Origin: Ascidia mentula
Taxonomy: Eukaryota; Chordata; Ascidiacea; Phlebobranchia; Ascidiidae
Direction of reading: 5' to 3'
Assembly: GCA_947561715.1 (NCBI GenBank)
Contig: OX387199.1
Coordinates: forward strand, 2,609,001 to 2,673,000
Length of the DNA: 64,000 nt
Below, piece by piece: positions 21,677-33,842 of the stretch. The first letter of the stretch is position 1, and each line of letters begins with the position of its first letter. A model generated the notes under the pieces. It did not search any database. It was not told where the DNA came from and saw nothing but the letters and a program-made list of their open reading frames with translations. The position numbers were made by a program, and so were the translations under genes.

Positions 21677-24600
21677 ATGTCTGAACAGAATCACGATGAT
21701 TGTTCGCTGTCTAAAAGTGAATGTGAAGAAACAACCAAACGTTCAAACGATAACAAATGGCTTCTGTATTCCCTCAACGATATACCACCATGGTACCTAT
21801 CCATGTTGCTTGCGTTGCAGGTATTGCTTTTAAATTATATAGGTCCTAAATATGAATAAACTTTATACCGGTAGTCATAATTTATAATAACACTAGAGCA
21901 ACCCGTATGGGTTAAAAGTACGACCATACTTATATACTAAACAACCACCTATTGCACACAGATACCCATACCGTTGTATTGTATTCTGTTGCAAAGGTTA
22001 CTGGCGCCTGGTCCAGTAACATAATAAATACCATATCAGTATAACAAAAGCTGTATTGACCTGCGGCTTCAATCACTTCTGTTTATTATACTCGGATTGT
22101 CACAATTTTACCACTTGCACTTCCGCAGCACTACCTCCTGTCTATCAGTGGACTTATGGGTGTTCCCCTACTTCTCGCTTCATACATTTGCTTGAACAAC
22201 AACGAGGTCGGGAACACCGCGCGAGCTTTGCTTATCAGCTCAGTGTTCTTTGTTAGCGGGCTATCCACACTTTTGCAGACAACTCTGGGAAACAGGTAAT
22301 GTTATTGTGTAGCCAAACACTGAGCAGATTATCAGTTAAGTCCGTATAAAAATAGATGCTTGCAAATAATGTATGTGGTGAATGATAACGTTTTAAGAAT
22401 AGTCATTATTGTATCAAGAAGTTCTATTAATTAGTGGCAACAATCTGCTTCGCCAAAACATGCCACAACGCTCACAAATTTGCTGCCTCTGAGTTAATGC
22501 AATTTCGTTTTGTTTGATGTATGTTATTCTTAGATTGCCAATTTTACAAGGAACATCATTCGCGTATCTGGCAGCCTCTTTCGCAACACTGTCACTTCCA
22601 CAAAACCAGTGTCCAGATCCATTGCCTGCTGGCTTGTTTAACTCCACCCAGACTTTGTACAACGACACTGACGGCCAAATCGTAGACGAAGAGCAACTGT
22701 GGATGAGGAGGGTTGTGCAGGTAGGCGCAATAATCTGAAAAAATTTTCCTCCCTTGAGTTAACTGATATCTTGATGATAATGCAAGGTGACGCGTTAAAT
22801 GGCTTTGCTAAACGAAGCACGCACATCTTTTCAACTACAAAATTCCGAGGAATCAACACATTATCTTTGTGTTATCCCAGTTGTTTTCAACCTTTTTTAT
22901 CACTGTACTACTTTGACCAATACTCAAGGCCGAATCCACTAGAAATTCCCCTTCTGAATATGATCTCTATACCAGCAATAATAATTAGAGAAACAAATCT
23001 CTTATAATTGATAAACGATTTAGACGCTGATATCAAAATTGTACAATTCCATTTTTAAACAAAGTTCCTAATGGGGGATCCCCTCCCCCCGGTTGAGAAC
23101 ATGACGTGAGCTTTTGCAGATTCAAGGGGCGATCGCTGTAGCCGCGGTGACGGAGGTGCTGTTGGGTTTAACTGGTTCGATTAGTTTTATTCTCCGTCTG
23201 GTTGGTCCTCTTACCATCACTCCCACCATCGCTTTGATGGGTCTTGATCTTTACGTCGCCGCTCCCAAACACGCATCAGCTCATTGGGGAGCTTCAGTGT
23301 TGTGAGTTTTTCCCTGTATATTCACTTGTGTTACGATATTGTGCCGCCGTGCAATTGATGGTATTACGTTCAAATCGATTGAGCGATACGTTTTTTTCTG
23401 GTGACCACAACCTTAACAATTTCTCACTGATAAAAATTCTTAACTTTCCGGGTGTACGTTTTATGATTTCCGACATATTATCATTTCCTTCTAGTACAAT
23501 GGCAGTGCTGATTGTGACGTCACAATACTGCAAGAACTGTCGAGTGCCGATTCCTGCTTTCAACCGGGAAAAGAAGTGTCACGTGACAAGATACCAGCTT
23601 TTGGGTATGTTTCCGGTGAGTGGTTCCTTGTATCCACACTGTTATCAATACACGTGACGAGTAAAAAACTTAACGTGTCCCTGTATATATGACAACCATT
23701 CACGAACAGTTTTGGGTTTTAAGCATTTAAAATCGTGTGTCGAAAAGCAGAGCACAGAGTTTTTTGGAAAGAAGAAAAATTGTTTGTACAAGTTCAAGGT
23801 CCCAAAAATACATTCATATCCGATACAGTTGGCCCCAGAACATGTCTGATTAAAGCTTACGAACTTCTATGTTACCTTACATGCAGGTGCTCATAGCTTT
23901 GGTGGTTGGTTGGATTTTGTGTTGGATTCTCACCGTCACCAATGTGTTACCAGCAGATCCCAACCACCCACAGCATGTGGCGAGAACAGATTTTCGAATA
24001 AATGTAATGCGTAACAGCCCATGGTGAGTTACCTCAATATAACAACATATTCAATATGGTCACGATTGCCCAAAAGATATCTATTAAATCTTCATGCCTG
24101 AGGTACCCGTATCGAGGTATCGGTAAAGGTTGTTCACGTTAGTATCGGGAACAACCTTTACCGATACGATATAGCACGTGCATATGGGGGGTTCGGAAGG
24201 GGGGAAGAGGGGGAAATTCTCAGAGAGAAAACCCTGGATACCGAAAACTAACACAAACTTAAAAGGAGAATCGGAAACACAAAAATCGCCCTTCTTTTCT
24301 GCGGTCACCCAAGGGTAATTGGAGGGATTACGATCGCATATGCAAGAATATATGAACACAGTGTCACTTTTTTACCATAAAGCTTTACTTAATGCTTCAC
24401 GAGGTCAATAATGGTGACAGAACGTGACAATAACCAATTACCTTATGTGAAAACCACACGGCTGAGGTTGTGCTGATTTCCCCATAAGAAAGTACAGATA
24501 CCGCTTACACACAAAAACATTAATAACGCCGTTCATACATTAAGGTTCAGGATACCTTACCCTTTCCAATGGGGAGTCCCCCGCGTATCATTTGCAAGTG

Positions 24601-26661
24601 TGATCGGGATGATGGCTGGTGTTCTCGCCTCCACCGTCGAATCGATAGGCGACTACTACGCATGCGCAAAGCTGTCAGGAGCCCCGCCCCCTCCGAAACA
24701 CGCCATCAACCGGTAAATTTGAATACTTCATTTTGCTTTGTGTGATTTGGAGACATCTATTTCGTAACAGAGGGATATTCGTGGAGGGAATCGGTTGCAT
24801 TTTAGCTGGAATTTTCGGAACCACCTCTGCTACGACCTCGTTTAGCTCAAATATCGCAGCTCTTGGAATCACGCGGGTCGGAAGCCGTAGGGTGAGTGTT
24901 TGGATGTGGCCATTTTTTTTCTTCATATGTAGAACCCCGCCCTTATACAAACCTGTTGCCAAATGGAGGTGCAAACATAGTAAGCACATGAATAAACCTG
25001 TCAAATTTAAATAAATATGTTTAGACCTCAGTGTCAGACTCTAATGTGAATTAGATCAAAAATTTATTGATAAAATCCAGCTTCGTTTCACAGTTTCTGG
25101 TCATAGTTGATTAACAGATGTTCGCGGAAATGCAAACATGTTAACTACGATTTATGTACTCGCTTATGTGATGTATAAACTATTTGTGATATAGTGTTTG
25201 GTGTTGTAACAAAATGATGCTTTTGTTTTCCTTACATTACCCCTGAAGTCATTTAATCGTTAATGCTTGAACCAGTGATTAAATGTAACATAGACATCAA
25301 CAAGCTTCGACTGTGATACATATTGTTTTATTATATAAGGCCTAAAAACGTAAGCTGAGCCACGAAATACGCAGATTTAGAATTTGGGAACTTGCAGTAC
25401 TGAACATGTCAACTTTTGACTAAATCCGTCCTTGGTTCAATTCTTGTTACAATATTTTCTTATCAAAGGTTCTTCAAATTGCGGGTTTGATTCTTGTTGT
25501 TCTTGGTTGCATCGGAAAGCTCGGGGCAATTTTTGTGCTCGTACCAGAACCAGTGATAGGCGGTTTGTTTATGGTTTTGTTTGGGATGATAGCAGCAGTC
25601 GGCCTCTCCAATCTCCAGTATGTGGATCTCAACTCAAGCAGGTATCACAGCGTTGTTGTTGACATCCCAATAAATGACAAAAACGAAAAAAATGTAGTGT
25701 TCAGGAATTGTCAAAGTATATTCATGTACTTAGTTGCAGTATAACAAAGCTTTTACTGAACAACGCTTGTTGTTTTTAATGCGCAGGAATATTTTCATCA
25801 TCGGCTTTTCCCTCTTCCTGGGTCTTTCAGTACCGGGATGGTTGAAAGCGAACCGCGGTGCCATAAATACGGGAATATCAGAGTTGGACAACATCTTCAA
25901 CGTCGTACTGCAATCCTCCATGCTGGTCGGAGGACTCACAGGAATGTTTTTTGATAACACTCTGCCAGGTATGGTCCCTGATCGGGTTTCCTCGCTGCCA
26001 TTTATGACTTACGACGCCTTGACCATTGTTGGCAATCATTCGCCCAACAGCTCTTGGCCGTCTGCCGTCAAACTAAGAAAACACAATTCATAGTCACACC
26101 GGACTGCACTGATGAGACCTTATAGGTAGAAACAGTTGCCATCTGTATGCAGCTTACAAAAATCAAAAACGGTTCTTCCGTTCGGATCATGTAACATGTT
26201 GATCATTTCCCAGGTACTGAAGAAGAGCGAGGATTTAAAAAATGGTTAAACTTTCATTCAAGCGGTTTCGGTGACCTCAGTGCGGCGAGAGAATATGAGA
26301 AAAAATGTTACGACCTCCCTTTCTCAACAGATTTCAGGTAACAATCTTTTGGAATGGAAACTTACATGTGTTCTTACTTTACTTTTAAAAAAGACAAAGA
26401 AAGCCCATTCAGTAATAATAATTATTCGTTTGTTCGGTAAAGTGGAGGCTCCGCTTTAATCACTTAATGTACATTTTGATGCACATTATTTGGCTCGTTT
26501 TTGTCTTATATATTTGTACGTGAAAAATCCTAAAATTCCTCTTGATCCTCAGATTCGCAAAATACATTCCGATTCTTCCTCAATTCGACGACTCGAAGAC
26601 AATTGCAGAGGAAAGTGAAATGGAGTCGGCGTTTGTTCAAGGAGAAGAATCCACTCTTTAA
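21677..26661 (+). CDS. SLC23 family transporter (SVCT/NAT-like)
   Basis: Nucleobase-ascorbate transporter family membrane protein, usually Na-coupled. Twelve exons: 21677-21820, 22129-22295, 22534-22720, 23120-23301, 23495-23615, 23887-24023, 24545-24712, 24771-24891, 25469-25641, 25787-25968, 26214-26337 and 26553-26661. Phases are continuous and give 604 aa. Landmarks are DIPPWYL, the QH motif of TM1 (ALQ|HYL), [43 protein letters not shown] and [11 protein letters not shown]. The family signature is altered: it reads [10 protein letters not shown] (residues 395-404), where SVCTs have P-N-x-G. Exon 7 starts at GTTCAGG (24545) because this restores W-F-R-I-P-Y-P. AATAAA is at 27010. Substrate is unsure because of the changed signature. 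Confidence 0.92.
22878..23105. mobile_element. possible decayed hAT MITE in SLC23 intron 3
   Basis: CAGTTGTTTTCAACC at 22878 and GGTTGAGAAC at 23091-23100 are inverted except at the outer bases. No target duplication is visible. It is tentative. Confidence 0.4.
24117..24167. repeat. 19-bp perfect hairpin in SLC23 intron 6
   Basis: Arms 24117-24135 and 24149-24167 (GTATCGGTAAAGGTTGTTC and its complement) are perfect inverted copies around a 13-nt loop. Confidence 0.95.
26101..26153 (+). ncRNA. hammerhead ribozyme copy in SLC23 intron 10
   Basis: GGACTGCA, CTGATGA (26109-26115), GACC, loop TTATA, GGTA, GAAA (26129-26132), CAG...CTG, T, A17, then TGCAG (26148-26152). Stem I has 5 bp. Stem II lacks its base pair next to the core (G with A), which may weaken it. 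It is on the same strand as SLC23, so cleavage would act inside the intron of the pre-mRNA. Confidence 0.7.
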
Positions 26662-26696
26662 ACAAGACATGCAAACACGCATAGGTCTCAACAAGA

Positions 26697-26810
26697 CAAC
26701 AAAAATTCTTTGGCCACACCGGGATTCAAACCCTATATATACTAACCAGAAATCCCGATCAGGTTCTTCTTGGTATATGAGATTGACCCATGATTAATGC
26801 TGCCAATTTC
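26697..26810 (-). repeat. tRNA-like SINE family 2 copy
   Basis: Minus-strand reading gives GGCAGCATTAATCATGGGTC, GATCGGGATTT and GGGTTTGAATCCCGGTGTGG, matching the copy at 16085-16200. Confidence 0.6.
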
Positions 26811-27292
26811 CCCCAAACAAGACGAAAACATTTCTGAGAGGTAGGCCTACAACCGATACCTAAGGAGGTCTTTAACGGCTTCAAGCAAAATAACATATAG
26901 AACCCTCACAGACACATTGCTGCATTTCATGTGTTTTCTTCCGAATGCATTCCCTTAGATCACCTGTAAAGTTTTTCATGAAAACTGTCCGCATTTATAA
27001 TATGTAAAAAATAAAGTTTTTGTCTATATGATTGGACATGGAAATGTAGGCCTACAAAGAATAATTCATGTAAGATATAAAGGGTTGTTTTCTGGCACTC
27101 ATATATATGTGGTTAAAGAACCCATTCAGATTCAAATAACAGCTTGTCACTGAAAATCCTGTTTCCCATGTGAACTGTTAAGTGCTAGTTCATGTGACAT
27201 GTGAATTGTTTCCTCGCTGCTCTGAGCCGCCTGTGTTGCAGTCAGGTGTTTGATTGATCATTCTATTCTATGCGAGACTCTTGTATAGAAAA

Positions 27293-27440
27293 AATATTCT
27301 CAGTTGTTCCTTCCAATCAAAATATGTTTATTCTATTCTATACGAGAATGCGAATGTTAACTCTGTAACGTATACTGTTTGGATTCACAAGGCCTGAAAG
27401 AATGAACATATTTTGATAGGAAGGAACGACTGAGAATATT
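27293..27440. repeat. 36-bp inverted repeat
   Basis: Arms 27293-27328 and 27405-27440 match at 34 of 36 positions, with a 76-bp spacer. A short direct repeat TTCTATTCTAT(G/A)CGAGA lies on both sides of the left arm. It is possibly a foldback element. Confidence 0.9.
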
Positions 27441-28140
27441 ATATTACTGGAAAAAGTAACAGGAAGACGGGTTTGATGACCCGAGGTACATTTGCCTTAA
27501 AACAGACAATAAACTCTAAAGTGAGGTTCACATAGGAACTCTACGTCTAACCTATTCAAGCCTTACCTATTGTGGCATACGTTGCAACCTCAACAATACC
27601 TTACTTTACTGAAAGGGATGCTTTATTCGTGTTTTACGCGTGGATTAGTATTTTATGCAGCCAAATTGCGTCATATGTTACACCAGTAAATAAAATACAA
27701 ACACCGTTCGGCTTATTGTAGCAAAACAGGGGTTTTCCCTTACGCAGTGATTAAATATTTTCTGATTTCTATAGTTGCGCATCAAAAAAGAAAATACCAA
27801 CTTCTGAGCGATTTTTAATGTAAGAAGTTGCCTTCCTTCCATGATAAAAACCGTAGGTAGTTAATTTTCACGGAATATATGTTTGAACTCTAAAACAAGG
27901 GAAATTCAAAATCACAGTTAATCGTTGTGAAAATGGTTTTCATTCAGTGGACTTTCACCTCATTTCGTTTTGGAAATTTGTCAAGTTGCTGCAGGCAGGA
28001 TAAAGTAAAGTTATCAAACATTTTAAGCAATATTCAATGTTGCTACTAACATTGCCGACTTTAAGATGTCGTTTAACGATGAGTTTCTTGGTTTGTAGAC
28101 TTTTCATTTGCAAATGTTGCAGAGTAAAGTAAAATAGATC

Positions 28141-30187
28141 ATGCAGCGGTTAAACAGACTTTACAGAATCCACAGGCATTTGTCTTCCTTTTCCAGTCAA
28201 CTTCACACTGCTCCCAGGGCCACTGTAACTCCAGAAAACCAACTCATTGATGAAACAATTAAGATCAAAATTGATGGTTTGTTAACAGAGTGGTAATGAT
28301 TTTAAATAATAATAATAACTTGTGCTAAATGCTTCTACAATTTAATTTATTTTTAAAATTTAGGAAAATGTTATCATGAGGCATGTATTTTCTTATAGGC
28401 TTGCCCCCATCCGAAGATGTATCACTGTATGCTTCTCTTAAAGTTCCCAATGACACTATTTATGAGAGTTTCGCTCATTACCGGACAACAGATGCAGGTA
28501 TTGTGTTTGGTATATCCCAAATTGAAGAAAAATGTTGTGTGAAAGAAATCTGCTCAATGAACTTTTTGTGAAAGCAAATTAAAAACTTTTTAATCTGTAA
28601 TTTAGAGACTGTGTATTATTTGTGGAATTGTTTTTTTTTTGTATATGCTTGAAATAGTTTTTAAATGCCACTGAAGCAGACAAGGTCATTAAAGCAGGAA
28701 CATAGTTAAGTGAGATTTTGTACATATAGGAAGCATTGATCTTATGAATGATTCATCGAATGGGGGATCTTATACAGGAGTTGAACCTATGGGGTTGTTT
28801 TGGTCAATGAAGGGATATTCAGCTAAAGTATATTTTTGTTTTATAATTGCTTTAATTTGTGTTTCCAATTCTGAGAGGTGAAAGTAAGTCAGAAACATTT
28901 GGAACACTGTTCCAGAAAAAGAAATCTTAGATGTTCCTAAGAATTCAATGGCTTGTGTGGCCCAAATAGTTATGACAAACTTAATTTAATAAATCTATTC
29001 ACATTTTTAGGAAATCCCACCTATTGTGCAAAAACACATTTTTTCATGTAATTTCAATCGTTCTGACAAAGTATTTTTTCTTACTTTCATGACTGCTTTT
29101 TTCTGTTCACAGAACCGACCTTTTCGATATCCCGCTGATAGCATAGAAACACCAATATACAAAGTGTCCATTCACAAGGGAATATTTTGTGATGTTGAGC
29201 AGCTGAGGGACTTAAAGCCCCAAGACCCAAATAAACTGTTTGAATTTAACATACCAAGACCCATCATGTCGCCTGGTATAAAGCGCATACCTGTGCGTGA
29301 CAACGGTTTGGTGGGAACACTGTTTCTGCCTGCCGGTCCAGGCCCCCACCCTGGTATGTAAGATGTACGTTGCCGTAGTTACAATGTGCTTATATTTTAT
29401 TTTTACTTTTGTCACAGGTGTGATTGTGTTGTTCGGTGGCTACCCAGGTGTCAGAGAATATAAAGGTGCTCTGTTGGCGTCTAAAGGATTTGCTTCTTTG
29501 GTGCTGGCATATTATGGCACTGAAAATCTTCCCAAATACTTTATCAACACCCTAGATCTGTCATATTTCGAAAGAGCCATTAGTTTTATGAAACAACATC
29601 CTGACATTCGAAGTCAGAATGGAATTGGTTTACTGGGGTTGTGCAAAGGAGCCCAGATTGCCATGGCGATGGCAACATACTTCACTGATATCCGTTGTGT
29701 TGTTTGGATAAATGGCAGCATTATGGCTGTTACTGGAAGCCTTAAATATAAAGACAGGGTCTGGCATGAATACCCTCCACATTCTATTACACCAAATGCA
29801 GAGGGCAAAATTGTGTTGCGTGACTGTTACCATCTACCACCAATGAGTGAAGTGCCCAAGTTCGAAGGGTATTTTCCTTTCGAAAAGAAGCACAACATCT
29901 CTTACCTGCTTATCGCTGGCATGGTTGACCAGTGCTCACCATCTGCATACCTCACAGAAGCAGCTGAAATGCAACTAAAAGAATCTGGTCACCCTGACTA
30001 TGAGGCATTTTATTATCCAGGTGCTGGTCATATCTTAGAACCACCCAATTTTCCATTCTGTTTCGAAACATACCAGAAAGATTACAAGTTTACTTTAGAA
30101 TTCGGGGGAGAACTTCCACATCATTGCAGGGCAGAGAAAGATGCATGGGAAAGACAGATAAAGTTTCTGTCTGAAAAGTTGAATTAG
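28141..30187 (+). CDS. BAAT-like gene B, presequence-like N-terminus
   Basis: First gene of the main array. Five exons: 28141-28276, 28399-28497, 28730-28827, 29113-29353 and 29418-30187, giving 447 aa. The N-terminus [16 protein letters not shown] is rich in Arg, has no acidic residue in the first 35 and looks like a mitochondrial presequence. The BAAT N-domain is in exons 2-4 and the alpha/beta hydrolase domain in exon 5. The triad is C267 (GLCKGAQ), D362 and H396 (GAGH). It ends EKLN, with no PTS1. AATAAA is at 30489. The cysteine nucleophile favours an N-acyltransferase over a thioesterase; acyl substrate and acceptor are unknown. Confidence 0.9.
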
Positions 30188-31332
30188 ACCATGTCTTTTT
30201 TGTGAATTTTTTTACATTATTCTTTTTTGTTCACTCTCAGGTATCATGCCACAGTGAAAGTTTTGTAATGTAATAGTGGCATCTTAGCCCTGTTTCGCCC
30301 ACGTTTATGTGGAAACACTTCCTAATTTCAGAAATATTCAAGTTTTTGTCGTTGTGCTAATTCTCTCAACGTACATGTGCTGTAGCAAAACAATGGTCCT
30401 TCTCATTAGCGATTGCCACAAAATATAATAGGTTATAGAGGAATCGCAAATATCAGTGTATTCTGCATGCTCTCAAACCGAATTTAAAAATAAATAGCAT
30501 GGGAATAATGCGAACAGTGATTCGTTAAGATTTTGCTAAGAAACACTGGCACCAGAATCGTCAGGCTTAATGTAGATTTCTATAAAAAGTCCATCTTTGG
30601 AGAGTTAGTGCAACGTTGATCGTCGCTATTTGCAAATAAGTGTTGTTCGACGGTTTCGCATGTTTAATTGATGTGGAGATATCATGTCTTTAGATAACGC
30701 ACTTCCAGCGATGTTGTATGGGAAATTGTAAGTTCCTGTTTGTGAGAACTGTTTTATTAGAATTTCTACCTTAAAGAATGCTAATAATTAGTGTTGTAAT
30801 AAATGTCTAGTCCAATATTAGGCCCATTTGACCGAAACAACTACAATTGTATAAAAAATGCATTTTATTTGTGATAGATTGAAATAGATTTCCAAATGGG
30901 AAAATGTCAAAAGTGAATGCAGGATTCAACGTCTGGCATTAACGGCAACGCACAAAACAGCCAAGTTGTTGCCAGGCGCGCTAGTTGTTAATTTTGGACG
31001 TTTTTCTTCGCTTCTAATTTTGGACCCTGAATCGGATGGGGCTTTCACAGAATGTGCGTATGTATCCGCGATGCCAGAACGCCTGATTTCAACTTACTTC
31101 CGCGAGTTTACATTCACGTTTTTGGCAAACATTTGCTGTGCAACTTGCAGAACGCACTTCCGTCATAATTCGTGAACACGCAAAGTCAAGATGTCAGGCT
31201 AGAGTGACACAACGAAGAAATGACACGATATTTCAGTGAAATGTTGGAAGGGCTATAAGGCGATAAAGTGATTTACATTGACCTAAACGAGTTGTTACAA
31301 AAATTGCAGCAGCACAGAATTAAGTTTAAAGC
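30188..31332. other. intergenic between B and C
   Basis: The gene B polyadenylation signal is at 30489. Nothing else is recognised. Confidence 0.5.
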
Positions 31333-32945
31333 ATGTATGTCATTACTCTGAAACAGTTAATTGGCGTCAAAATATTGAGACATGCTTTTCCTCGGCATAC
31401 CAGATATCAGAACCTGCATTCTGAACCAAGAGCAACTGTGTTGGGTGAAAACCGACTTTTGGATGAAAACGTTGATATCAAAATTCATGGTTAGCATTAT
31501 GGCCGTCTAACTCGAAAACCTATATAGTTATATTATCATTTAGGTTTGCCAGCTTCACAAGATGTTTCATTGTATGCGTCCCTCAAATCCTCAAAAAACA
31601 CATGGTATGAGAGTGTGGCACACTACCGTTCATCTAATGCAGGTAACATGGTGTTACCAAATCTCGTGTTCGAATTTTGTCATTCAGATTTAGTTTAGCT
31701 GTTTTGTTTTCAGGAATCATTGATCTGATGAACGATCCTTCCATTGGGGGATCGTACAGTGGAGTTGAACCTATGGGTTTGTTTTGGTCAATGAAACCCT
31801 ACACCAACGATAATGTAATTATCCGATGAAACAAAATTGCTATCTTTTCAACAAGCCATATATTATTTGTAGAAACATCCTGTTCGTTACCCAAACACAA
31901 GCATTGAAACGCCAACGTACAACATATCTGCTCACGAAGGCAAACACAGTGAAATGAAATCGCTTAGGATGAAAGAAAGACAAAGGGAAATGCTACAATT
32001 TTCCGTACAAAGACCAATTGTAACCCCAGGTGTTACTCGTATTCCAGTGCGTGAAAATGGCTTGGTGGGAACCTTGTTTTTGCCTGAGGGCGAAGGTCCT
32101 CATCCAGGTAAATCGGTCGACACTTATATCCTTTTTTAGTGCAAAGATTCCTTTACACAACCAAAACTGTTTCAGGTGTTATATTTCTGCTTGGAGGATA
32201 TCCAGGTATAAGAGAATACAAAGGTGCTTTATTGGCATCCAGAGGTTTTGCATCGTTGGTTCTGCAGTATTATGGAATGGAACATCTGAACGGATTATTC
32301 GACACATTTGATCTTTCCTATTTTGAAAATGCAATTGAGTTCATGAAACAACACCCCAAAGTTCACAGTCACAATGGACTTGGCATATCAGGATTTTGTA
32401 TAGGAGGGTCTATAGCGATGGCAATGGCAACTTATCTTTCAGATATTCGTTGTGTTGTTTGGATTAACGGTGCCATCAGTTCTATACTCGGTGGTTTCAA
32501 ATACAAAGACAGATTTTGGCCGCAATTAGCCATGCAACCTCCGAAAATAAGTAAAGGTGAATGTGCTAAACTGAAGGATTTGTTTCATTTGCCTCCAGTT
32601 GATCAATTTTCACATCTTCCGGGTTATTTTCCGTTTGAACGCCAACACAATGTATCTTATTTGCTATTTGCAAGCATGGACGACCAATGTGCACCAGTGA
32701 CGTACTTCGCAAATGTTGCCGAAAAGCAACTGCAAGAATCAAATCATCCTGATTATGAGGTTGTTTGTTATCCTGGTGCTGGTCATGTTCTTGAGCCTCC
32801 CAATTTTCCTCTTTGCTCGGATAATTACCAACCGGAATTTAGTGGGGTGTTGGATAATGGTGGCAAACAACCATTCCATTGCCGTGCAGAAGGAGATGTC
32901 TGGAAACGACAGCTAAAATTTTTAACAGAAAAGCTATGTGATTGA
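31333..32945 (+). CDS. BAAT-like gene C, presequence-like N-terminus
   Basis: Five exons: 31333-31489, 31544-31642, 31714-31814, 31873-32107 and 32176-32945, giving 453 aa. The basic N-terminus ([17 protein letters not shown]) resembles a mitochondrial presequence. The triad is C272, D367 and H401. The nucleophile elbow reads GFCIGGS, where the paralogues have C-K-G, so the Lys next to the Cys is Ile. It ends EKLCD, with no PTS1. Exon 4 is 6 nt shorter than in D, G and H but the same length as in inverted gene E. AATAAA is at 33005. Its introns are among the smallest in the array. Confidence 0.9.
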
Positions 32946-33842
32946 AATTGTTTCTTGCTGTTGGTTTTGTAACCTCGTTTCATCTGAAAAGGAATTTCTG
33001 TAAAAATAAAATAAACATTTGTATACGAACACTGCATTACTGGACTTCACATATTTTAGTTTGTAAATATTTTTTGAAAATAATGAACGCGACCCAATAT
33101 TGATCATAAACTTGTACAAATTTGCGCTGAGCCCTTGTTGAAAATGTAGATCATTGTTGATGTCAATTTGTGCATGTTTGAGTTGTTTTACCAAACTAAC
33201 CGAAACAATGTAAATAAATACATAGTACTACATAAAATGAGTGATTCTAGAAACGGAAATCTTGCTCTCCCGTTTCGAAAGAAGTTGGCTTTTACTTTGC
33301 CAAATACAAACATAAGGGAATAAAAGAACACACTTCAACGTGCCATGAAGAAGCACACACGCATTATGCTACCTTTGGAAGATCAATAGCCGAGGTGACG
33401 TTGTTAATTAATATATTTCGGTATCTGCGCAACCTTGTCACACAAACAAGTTTGGTAGGTAACCAACTGGAGGAAGTCATGTGAAATTATATGGACCAAG
33501 TTTCCAACACAATTTAGTGAAACTGATTTAAAACTAAACCAAGTTTGTCAAGCAAACAACTTTTTCAGGAAACCGCAATTGGGTAACCAGGTTTAAGTCC
33601 AGCAGTTAGATTTGCCTGGTAACCAAGTTTGTCAGGCAAGGGCTAACCTTTGAAGATATCACATAAAAGAATATGCATACTCTGTAACCACAGTTTTGAG
33701 GTTGCTCGAATGGAATATTTTGTAGATTCAATGGAATATTTTGAAACAACAAGGTGATATTTCATGAAAATTATCCAAGTCTACCAAATCCTTATTGTCG
33801 TTTTAATTCAGGATTTGCTGCAAGTATTATAAGGATTTAAGC
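32946..33842. other. intergenic between C and D
   Basis: Short repeats of the type GGTAACCAAGTTTGTCAGGCAA (33440-33650) recur downstream of gene D near 37400. They suggest duplicated flanks rather than a gene. Confidence 0.45.

Larger units (their letters stand above)
26662..28140. other. intergenic between SLC23 and gene B
   Basis: Contains a SINE family 2 copy (26697-26810), the SLC23 AATAAA at 27010, and a 36-bp inverted repeat (27293-27440). No exon is seen. Confidence 0.55.

Noticed and set aside
24545..24551. Alternative SLC23 exon 7 acceptor at TTCAG|GATACC
   Set aside because: It is also in phase, but it drops the F-R residues that match the family W-x-R-I-P-Y-P segment, so the upstream AAG|GTTCAG was chosen.
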